From assembly GCA_027596195.1 (NCBI GenBank), contig JADGJG010000694.1, positions 1-14,071 of the forward strand: a DNA stretch of 14,071 nucleotides, read 5' to 3'. Positions 1 through 5,842 of this stretch are shown here, one piece after another. How positions within the stretch are numbered: position 1 is the stretch's first letter; every line of letters begins with the position of its first letter. Source of the DNA: Podochytrium sp. JEL0797 (lineage: Eukaryota; Chytridiomycota; Chytridiomycetes; Chytridiales; Chytriomycetaceae). The notes beneath the pieces are model-generated. The model saw only the letters and a program-made list of their open reading frames with translations, did not search any database and had not been told where the DNA came from. A program made the position numbers and the translations under genes.

Positions 1-28
1 CCCCCCCCCCCCCCCCCCCCCCCCCCCC
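1..28. repeat. Poly-C homopolymer at window edge
   Basis: The window opens with 28 consecutive C, followed by GCCCGGGTCGA, which contains a SmaI/XmaI site. No gene or telomere-like repeat is attached. A pure C run exactly at a sequence end is most simply a sequencing or assembly artefact, or residual adaptor-like sequence. A genuine G/C tract that stopped the assembly is the alternative. Confidence 0.8.
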
Positions 29-178
29 GCCCGGGTCGATTCACCTTCCTCCAAACGAATGCAGAATGGGCTGACTCACCCTCACGAACGACGCAAGAGA
101 ATGGGCTGATCCCATTATTGAAGAAATAAAAGAAAGGACAACAGAAAGAAGAAAAAGAGAGAAACGGAGGACCATCTC

Positions 179-546
179 GTCTCCTTCCGAGCTTTTCTCA
201 AAAACAACCAACTGGAGGGTCCAATTGAACTGGCAAATCTTTTGAAGCACACACTGTTGAACTTGAGCTACAACTCTTATTTGATTGGTGAAGTGCCAGC
301 TGAGTTGACGGAATTGGATCAGTTAGTTTTTTGAAATTATGCGAGCGTCCAGGTGTAACATCCACTGTTGAGTTTCGGGAAGGTGTGTTGGAAACGGATG
401 ATGATGAGGATGATGGGTGTTGAATTCATAAAGTGAAGCTTGCTGGTTGTCCCCTCTCCCGTCAGATTCCTGAGGAAATTGGAAGCCTCAAAATGTTTGA
501 AACCCTTTGCTTAAACCCGATCTCTTGTTAGGGCCGATTCTGATTT
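179..546 (+). pseudogene. Degenerate plant-type leucine-rich-repeat relic
   Basis: Two stretches translate into recognisable LRR units of the plant or receptor-like type (L-x-x-N-x-L-x-G-x-I-P-x-E-L). In the frame starting at 179 one reads KNNQLEGPIELANLL, then LLNLSYNSYLIGEVPAELTEL, ended by TGA at 332-334. In a different frame, 454-531 reads LSRQIPEEIGSLKMFETLCL, ended by TAG at 529-531, and a third frame continues with LLLGPI around 522-539. Between them (about 335-430) is unrelated sequence with a GATGAT-rich patch at 396-416. The stops, frame changes and interruption show that this is a broken remnant. Intact relatives are usually surface or secreted proteins. The 5' part may have been lost at the window edge. 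Confidence 0.65.
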
Positions 547-745
547 CCTGACCTTCTCTTTTTTCCTTGTCTACTAGCTGGCACAGCTGCGTTTCCCTCC
601 CTTTTCCAACAACCTCTAGTCCTGGGAGTCCTGTGAAACTTACCGTCCTTGGCATTGACAATACGTCGGTTTGTGGGCGATTGACCCTTACTGTAAAAAT
701 AGATAACTTTTTATTAATTTTTATTAGTAAAATTCATGAAAAAAG
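547..745. other. Intergenic DNA upstream of the first GRAM gene
   Basis: No coding region is recognisable here. The last ~55 bases are strongly AT-rich (TTTTTATTAATTTTTATTAG) and probably hold the promoter and 5' leader of the gene starting at 746. An in-frame TGA at 737-739 blocks upstream extension of that gene. Confidence 0.5.
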
Positions 746-1621
746 ATGACCAAAACCCTCCAGCGCACCTTCAGCAAACGGTGGTCTATCCATTCGAATG
801 AATCCACCCGCACCCTCAAAAGCTGGTCTTGCCGACACTCCATTCCGAAAAGTCCGAACAAGCCACCGTTCTTCTTTTGCGCTTTGAGGGAGGGTTATAT
901 GTTGTGGCAAGGGAGGCTGTATCTTGATCAGGCGGACCAGGTGCTGCTGTTCAAAAGCGCATTCCATTCGGCGGATGTGAGTGTGATTTCACTTTCTCCG
1001 ACCTCTCCTTTCCCACCTACTTCAATATCACATAAAGGCATTACTTCCGGTTTCGCTGGTAGAGTTTGTACAGAAGATCAAATATCTCGGTGTCGATACC
1101 GCGTTGGCGATTGGTGTGGGCGGCAAAGAAGTGAGGAATATTGGTCAGCGCACTCAATTTCTTAACATGACGCACGTATTTAGTACCAGTTCACGTCTTT
1201 CTTGGCTCGTGACCAAGCCCTTGGGATGATACAATCCATGGTTTATGAAAATCTCGCTGCTTCAGTTATTTCAAGCCACCTCGCGAATGGTGTCGCGTTT
1301 GCTCCAGAAGAAAGTCCTCGCACACTGGAGGAGAAAACCCCGTGTGTCTGTAGTCCTGTCCCTGAGGTTGTACCAACCAAGAAACCGGCCCAGATCCCGT
1401 GGATGCGGCGGTGTGCGAAAAAATCGTTTGTGGTGTTCAAGACGCCAGTCATGGGGTGTGAAGAGTCTACTGAAGCTTGTTATAAATGGGTTGTTACGCG
1501 TGCTGGGTTGGTGATTGCAACGGTGTTTTTGGTGTTAAGTTTGGTCGTGCTTGTTGAGAACTTTTTGGCAATGGAAAAACTGGATCTGGCGGCGAGGAAG
1601 CTGGGTGCAGAATTGGGATAA
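746..1621 (+). CDS. GRAM-domain protein with C-terminal membrane anchor (copy 1)
   Basis: I read three exons, 746-976, 1038-1130 and 1184-1621. The introns (977-1037, 61 bp; 1131-1183, 53 bp) are GT-AG and fall between codons, giving 253 aa. A basic Ser/Arg-rich N-terminus (about 1-48) precedes a GRAM domain (about 49-135). The domain begins with F-C-A-L-R-E-G-Y, then LWQGRLYLD, and after splicing ends with YQFTSFLARDQALGMI, the usual F-x-S-F-x-x-R-D ending. A proline-rich linker follows, then a strongly hydrophobic segment (GLVIATVFLVLSLVVLV) about 25 residues before the C-terminus, suggesting a tail anchor. There is no VASt/StART-like sterol domain, so the layout resembles GRAMD2/GRAMD3-type contact-site proteins. 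By family knowledge GRAM binds phosphoinositides or phosphatidylserine; the ER-contact role is inference. An ATTAAA lies just after the stop (1628-1633). Confidence 0.8.
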
Positions 1622-1679
1622 TGTTTCATTAAATTTATTATTCCTTTTTCCCTTCCTTTTATGGGAGAGAAATCACGTG

Positions 1680-2618
1680 ATGAATTTTTTTCGATTCAAA
1701 TCAATGCGAGCCAGGGAACCCCCAAGGAAACGAGCCTCTTCCAGTTCTAAAGAATCTAGCCAATCAACGCTCTTCTCGGTTACAAACTCATTGGGACGAA
1801 ACCCAGACTCGCTTCCAGCCAAGCTTCAGCTCGGGCTTGAGAATGAGGTCACAAGTCCGAAGGGCGGTTTCTCGTGCGCCTTGAGGGATGGATACAAGCT
1901 CTGGAAGGGGATGCTATACGTTGATCAAGTGAATGGGAATATGTTGTTCAAGAGCCAGTTTCGTGCAGATGTGAGGTGACTTCTCGATTTGAAATCGTTG
2001 AAACGGAAAAAAATTCAGATTGCGCTGCCTGGGCCGGATGTCGTCACAAAGACAAAACATCTGGGCTTCAACACATCCATCACGATTATAGCTAATGACA
2101 AAGAGGTGTGTGGTTTTATTTGTTGATTTGACTAGAATTGAATTCGAATTTTCCAGTACCACTTTGTCGCGTTCTTTTCTCCAGACAAGGCTTTCAAGTT
2201 GATTGAGTCCATCATTGTCGAGAAAAAGATGCTCTTTGAGTACCCCCCGCCTCTCGTTCTACCTCCTGTCGCAGTGGAATCACCCTTTCCCCAAAAGGTT
2301 GTTCCTCCAAGAAAAGCTGAGAATGATGGTGCAAGTGTGGTTCCAGTGTCTGTGATGGCGCGACTGCGCTTGGTGAGGGCGGATTTGAAGCGATTGAGGC
2401 CAAAGGTGCAGTTTTGCCGAGACAGGGAGAAGCCGTGCATATTTCAGAATCTTGTGTGCGGTGAAGAGAAAGGGGGGGCGGTGTGCGAAGATCGCTTTTC
2501 GCGGCTCGTTTTGGGCGTTGCGGTTTTGTTTGTGACGTCCAATTTGTTTGTCTTGTTTTTGTCCATGATGGCGCTGGGCAGAGCGGATCAAGTGATAGCC
2601 GGATTGGTGAAGAAATAA
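1680..2618 (+). CDS. GRAM-domain protein with C-terminal membrane anchor (copy 2)
   Basis: I read exons 1680-1970, 2019-2105 and 2157-2618. The introns (48 and 51 bp, GT-AG) interrupt the GRAM domain at the same two places and phases as in the upstream gene, giving 279 aa. The N-terminal ~60 residues are Ser/Arg/Lys-rich. The GRAM domain (about 62-150) starts GGFSCALRDGYKLWKGMLYV and ends YHFVAFFSPDKAFKLIESI. A proline-rich linker (YPPPLVLPPV) and a basic patch follow, then a hydrophobic anchor (LVLGVAVLFVTSNLFVLFLS) ~20 residues from the C-terminus. Its start lies only 58 bp after the stop of copy 1. The two are clearly tandem paralogues, but the linker sequences differ widely, so the duplication is not recent. 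The start could be 1704 (next in-frame ATG). The exact lipid ligand and membrane cannot be read from the sequence. Confidence 0.8.
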
Positions 2619-2779
2619 CACTTTCTCTTCCTTTTTAAGGACAGAAAGAAATATGTAGAAATGTGGTGTCTCTCCTTTCTTTCTCACATGAGATAAATTC
2701 CTGTTTTCAACGCGTTCTCTTTGCGGTTTCATTTTCAAGCCCCCATTCTCGCCCCCACGAAAATTCGGTTCGACAAGTC

Positions 2780-3325
2780 ATGCAAACAACAATCGCCCAA
2801 CTTCCTTCCTATGATGAGGTTCTTCTGGAAGAGCTTCGTGGCACTACCGCGGCGGGTCCGGCTGTTCATATTGCCGTTCAGAGGCAGATTCCTGCGCCAC
2901 TTGCAACTGAACGTCCACCAGCGCAACAGACAATGGACCAGCAGAACGAGCTTTTCAATTCCATCCGTCAACAGACTATCCGTCAACAGCAGATGCGTCT
3001 CTTGGCAGCAGTGAAGAGGGAGGCGTTGAACGAGGATGCTGCGATTGCCAGAATCATTGCGAGGTTGGAACTGGCTGACAGCGCCGAGGAGGAAAGGGCA
3101 AGAAAGCGGCAACTACATAAAGATGAGCAGCTTGCGAAGAAGTTGCAGAGAGAATCTGATCGCGCGGGAAGGGTCGATTCCAGAGCGGCTCGGAGTCATG
3201 ATGGTTCTTTTATGAGTCAGGAAGGGAGACAAGTGCAACCAAACATTCTTCAGCGCCAACAGCAAGCAAGACTCGTTTATGTCGCGAATTCTCAACAGTG
3301 TGTGAATCCGTGGGGATTCTTTTAA
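2780..3325 (+). CDS. Small LPxY / MIU-like motif protein (paralogue A)
   Basis: This is a single-exon gene of 181 aa, mostly hydrophilic and Gln/Arg/Glu-rich. Near the N-terminus is LPSYDEVLLEEL (8-19), a PY-type motif of the kind bound by WW domains of NEDD4/Rsp5 ubiquitin ligases. A helical charged region (about 56-130) holds DAAIARIIARLE (86-97) and, 29 residues later, DEQLAKKLQ (115-123). The latter resembles ubiquitin-interacting MIU/UIM helices (D-E-x-x-A-x-x-L). The C-terminus ends in NPWGFF. I chose ATG 2780 over in-frame ATG 2663 because the extension is low-complexity and leader-like, and because the paralogue at 5115-5648 also places its PY motifs within the first ~25 residues. AATAAA follows at 3370. 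The motif reading is moderate; the ubiquitin-adaptor role is inference. Confidence 0.7.
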   Translation: MQTTIAQLPSYDEVLLEELRGTTAAGPAVHIAVQRQIPAPLATERPPAQQTMDQQNELFNSIRQQTIRQQQMRLLAAVKREALNEDAAIARIIARLELADSAEEERARKRQLHKDEQLAKKLQRESDRAGRVDSRAARSHDGSFMSQEGRQVQPNILQRQQQARLVYVANSQQCVNPWGFF

Positions 3326-3630
3326 CCTTCTCTGTTTGGTTTTCTCTTTCCGTGGTCTCCTGATTTGTAAATAAAGTTCAGCACGCTTGCGTGCACTCGC
3401 ACTCTCCCTGTCACTTCAGACTTTTCTAGATTAACCTGCATTCATGGAAAATGAGGGAGGGGAGACGCATTCCGATCTTCTCTCTCGAATCGGACTCAAA
3501 TCGCAATTCCGGGAAGGTATAGCAACTTCTCCACCTTCTTCCTTTTCCCTGTTTTCCCTCGTCGAACGTGGTGAAAACAACATGAATATTGAAGTCCGCA
3601 AAAATCTGCAAAAATCGAATCATCGCAAAA
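3326..3630. other. Intergenic: 3' UTR and poly(A) signal, then 5' leader
   Basis: The stretch holds the 3' end of the upstream gene, with AATAAA at 3370-3375, and the leader of the gene starting at 3631. A short frame from 3444 (24 codons, then a GGTATAGC donor-like site at 3516-3523) looks mildly coding. However, splicing it at the visible acceptor (AG 3593-3594) does not enter the frame of the downstream protein, so I do not call it an exon. Confidence 0.5.
3370..3375 (+). terminator. AATAAA polyadenylation signal
   Basis: A canonical AATAAA hexamer lies 45 bases after the stop codon of the gene ending at 3325, in TTTGTAAATAAAGTTC. It is followed by a TG/CT-rich stretch, as expected for a cleavage region. 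Confidence 0.6.
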
Positions 3631-4227
3631 ATGGACCCATCTCCGCCACACACACCACCTGTTTCGTCGACACCCCGCGATGCCATGCCGCCCTCTGAGT
3701 TTCTGCGCAGCTTCCTGGTGCCATGGTCCTCGGACCCAACGCCTGCGGAGCAACAGTACCGGTCCTTTGGATTCATCCGCACGACGGCGTCCGTGTTCCC
3801 TTTGCAGATGCTGGAGGACTTTTGCAGCGGTGATCTCTCTAGGGGACTTCAGGCAGCGTTCGAGGCACCGCACTCGGCGGCTGCGGGTGCTCGTCTGACC
3901 GTCGGCGCGCGTGCGCTGTGCAAACATTACGAACGCAGGACCATGGAGACACACCCCTTCTGGAAACAACCCACGGGACCAGAGGCGAAAAAGAATGCAA
4001 TTGCAAAGGCGCATTTGGACGACTTGATGGCCGTGTTTGGATCCACGGATGAGCTTGTGTGTTGGAAGAACATTCACAATATCCATCCCAACAACACTAC
4101 CATTATCGAGGTGCGAAACACGGAGAACTATTATGGGATGAGGTGGACTGTTGTTTTTGATTCCAAAGAGGATTTGGATGGACCGTATCGATTGGAGTTT
4201 CGAGGATTCCTCGAGCCAACTGCTTGA
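3631..4227 (+). CDS. Uncharacterised protein with C-terminal FRGFLEP signature
   Basis: This is a single-exon frame of 198 aa from ATG 3631. An in-frame ATG at 3589 would add 14 basic residues and is less likely. No signal peptide or membrane segment is visible. The N-terminal ~20 residues are Pro/Ser-rich. Conserved-looking blocks are GARLTVGARALCKHYERR, HPFWKQPTGPEAKKNAIA, a W-x-N-I-H segment, and at the end YYGMRWTVVF ... LEFRGFLEP. From memory, this order (GARAL-K-H, FW-x-x-x-G-x-E-x-x-KN, W-x-N-I/L-H, GYGxRW, FRGFLEP) occurs in a family of unnamed proteins in fungi and some bacteria. I know of no established function. The gene converges on the gene ending at 4352, with 124 bp between the stops. 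Confidence 0.7.
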   Translation: MDPSPPHTPPVSSTPRDAMPPSEFLRSFLVPWSSDPTPAEQQYRSFGFIRTTASVFPLQMLEDFCSGDLSRGLQAAFEAPHSAAAGARLTVGARALCKHYERRTMETHPFWKQPTGPEAKKNAIAKAHLDDLMAVFGSTDELVCWKNIHNIHPNNTTIIEVRNTENYYGMRWTVVFDSKEDLDGPYRLEFRGFLEPTA

Positions 4228-4351
4228 CGGTCCAAAGCGAAATACAAATCATTAAAAACATATTACACTGTATTCTTCACGCTTTCACAGCAATCAAAGC
4301 AACAAATTTGGACGGCACGCTTTCACACGACTGATCAATCCCTCCAATCCA

Positions 4352-4876
4352 CTACCACCATCTGCGCTTGCGACCCGTGTTCTGCTGCGAGTTCTTCTGA
4401 GGATAGAAACCGAACCAAGAGCCCCACGTGTTGTAAGGTTCTTCGACTCGAACTCCGCCGTTCATCGAATGAACCGCCATCGCTTCTCCCAAAGGCACCG
4501 TTTCGACTCTGTACGTCACGGAATGGTCCTGAGGATAAATGATGGCATCCGTCGAGGCACCTGGATAACCGGCCATAGCGCTCTGCTTTGTTTTCCGGGG
4601 AGGAAGACGGTGGCTTTCCACGCCGATCTGGGCCATGCCGTTCTGCGTGACGATGGGGATCAAGGGCGTTCCGTTTGCAGTGTAGAGGATGGGAGGCTGC
4701 TGTTGCATGTGTTGATCGAACTGTTGCTTGTTGTCGGAGTATTGTGGCAGATACTGTGGGGGCTTCTCGCCGGGCGGAAGGTTGCCGGGAGGATAGTTGC
4801 CCTGGGCCATCGAAGCTTCTTGCTGTGCGAGGCGCTGGGCATAGACTTCGTCGAGCTTTTCGGATTGGTTGGTCAT
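4352..4876 (-). CDS. Small PPxY-motif Pro/Gln-rich protein
   Basis: This is a single exon of 174 aa, predicted largely disordered and rich in Pro and Gln. The N-terminus has DEVYAQRLAQQE (9-20), resembling the D-E-x-x-A-x-x-L helix in the two neighbours at 2780-3325 and 5115-5648. Then come tandem PY motifs: PPQY (39-42) and directly LPQY (43-46). PPxY is the classic WW-domain ligand. A block around 95-130 and the C-terminal EEPYNTWGSWFGFYPQ, followed by basic GRKRRWW, are distinctive but not recognised. The start is the first ATG after a short A/T-rich leader, with a TATA-like element ~70 bases upstream. A role as adaptor for a NEDD4-type ligase is inference from motifs. Homology to the other two is weak outside the motifs. 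Confidence 0.7.
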   Translation of the reverse strand: MTNQSEKLDEVYAQRLAQQEASMAQGNYPPGNLPPGEKPPQYLPQYSDNKQQFDQHMQQQPPILYTANGTPLIPIVTQNGMAQIGVESHRLPPRKTKQSAMAGYPGASTDAIIYPQDHSVTYRVETVPLGEAMAVHSMNGGVRVEEPYNTWGSWFGFYPQKNSQQNTGRKRRWW

Positions 4877-4942
4877 TGTTATGTTTGTAATGTTTTTGGA
4901 AGAATTTTATGTTTCGAGCGCAGGAGGCGCAGCGCAGTCGAA

Positions 4943-4951
4943 CCTTATAAT
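4943..4951 (-). promoter_or_regulatory. TATA-like element
   Basis: On the minus strand the sequence reads GATTATAAGG, about 70 bases before the ATG at 4876. Position and composition fit a TATA box, but no transcription start is visible. Confidence 0.35.
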
Positions 4952-5114
4952 CGTCTGGTGTTAATCGGTGAAGAATGGCAACGAAAACTGGAGGTTACTC
5001 GAAAATAAGAAATTACACACATTCTGGTAAGCTTATACTGCAAATATTATTTACTTCAAATGATATGACGAGGAAAATGAATGAATGAATTTTATCCAAG
5101 TTGTCACGGAACAG

Positions 5115-5648
5115 TCACGATTGCGGTCCTCCACGCTGTTCAAAAGCACTCACGGGCAGTTCTGGTAATGGACCTCTCGTTCTCCATCCATTCACAAGTC
5201 GAGAGTCGCGGGGTCCCGACGCGTGCCGTGGAATCGTTGGCGTTTGCACCGAGCTGTGTTGAGTCACTGGTGCATATGGAGTGGAATGGTCCAGGTTCCA
5301 TTGGAGGTGCTTTGCAAGTAGTTCGTCGCGTTTCAGTTGGAGTTGGGTGGCGTATTCCGCTGCTTTGATTGCGCGAACTTCGAGGCGGGCGAATTTACGG
5401 GCGAGGGTTTCGTCTTGAGAGCGTGTGGAGGGGAGGATGGAGTAGAAGAGGGTGGGTTGTTTTGGGGTTCGGGTGGGGATGGGGGTGGAAGTGGGAGAAT
5501 GGGAACGCGGGGGTGGCGAAGGCGAGTCTCGCGTTGAAGGATGGAAGTCTTGGCCGAATTCTTCAAGGAGAACTGATTCGTAGGATGGGAGTGTTGAATT
5601 CGTGGATGCCACAGAATAGGACGGTGGTGTCGATTGACTTTCAGGCAT
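5115..5648 (-). CDS. Small PPxY/LPxY + MIU-like motif protein (paralogue B)
   Basis: This is a single exon of 177 aa. The N-terminus carries PPSY (8-11) and LPSYESVLLEEF (20-31), nearly the same as LPSYDEVLLEEL in the gene at 2780-3325. A Pro/Ser/Thr-rich disordered segment (about 36-75) is followed by DETLARKFARLE (79-90) and DELLAKHLQ (108-116). The spacing between the two D-x-x-x-A segments is 29 residues, identical to the other gene, so these are diverged paralogues in inverted orientation. PPxY/LPxY motifs bind WW domains, and the DE-LA--LQ helix resembles ubiquitin-binding MIU/UIM helices. Together these suggest an adaptor between a NEDD4/Rsp5-type ligase and ubiquitinated cargo (inference). 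A TATA-like ATATAAG lies ~90 bases upstream. Confidence 0.72.
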   Translation of the reverse strand: MPESQSTPPSYSVASTNSTLPSYESVLLEEFGQDFHPSTRDSPSPPPRSHSPTSTPIPTRTPKQPTLFYSILPSTRSQDETLARKFARLEVRAIKAAEYATQLQLKRDELLAKHLQWNLDHSTPYAPVTQHSSVQTPTIPRHASGPRDSRLVNGWRTRGPLPELPVSAFEQRGGPQS

Positions 5649-5736
5649 TTTTGAACTTTTTTTCTAATCTTCCTTGATGAATGAAAAATGGAAGGGAACC
5701 GGGTGCGACTACTGTACTATCACCCCAGTGTCGTTT

Positions 5737-5744
5737 CTTATATC
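5737..5744 (-). promoter_or_regulatory. TATA-like element
   Basis: On the minus strand GATATAAG lies ~90 bases before the ATG at 5648. It is a plausible core promoter element for the gene at 5115-5648 and sits in the 194-bp gap after the PCCA stop. Confidence 0.35.
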
Positions 5745-5790
5745 AACCGGATAATCTTTCTCGCGTTCTCAATCAACAAAAAAAGAAGTT

Positions 5791-5796
5791 TTTATT
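5791..5796 (-). terminator. AATAAA polyadenylation signal of PCCA
   Basis: The minus strand has AATAAA (TTTATT on the plus strand) ~47 bases after the PCCA stop codon, followed by U-rich sequence. Spacing and motif are canonical. Confidence 0.6.
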
Positions 5797-5842
5797 ATTC
5801 AAAACAAATCAATTTCACAAAGACACAAAAATCAAGCTTTCC

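Noticed and set aside
1..28. Telomeric repeat
   Set aside because: It is a pure C homopolymer with no repeat unit such as CCCTAA.
2663..2779. N-terminal 39-residue extension of the LPxY protein
   Set aside because: The extension is Ser/Phe-rich and leader-like, and the paralogue has its PY motifs within the first residues, matching a start at 2780.
3444..3698. Possible small gene or first exon before the FRGFLEP protein
   Set aside because: No domain is visible, and splicing with the visible donor and acceptor does not enter the downstream frame.
5078..5090. GAATGAATGAATG short tandem repeat
   Set aside because: Only about three units in a gene's 3' flank; unremarkable.
5333..5677. Gly/Arg/Trp-rich plus-strand frames over 5337-5677
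   Set aside because: They are antisense shadows of the Pro/Ser-rich segment of the gene at 5115-5648.
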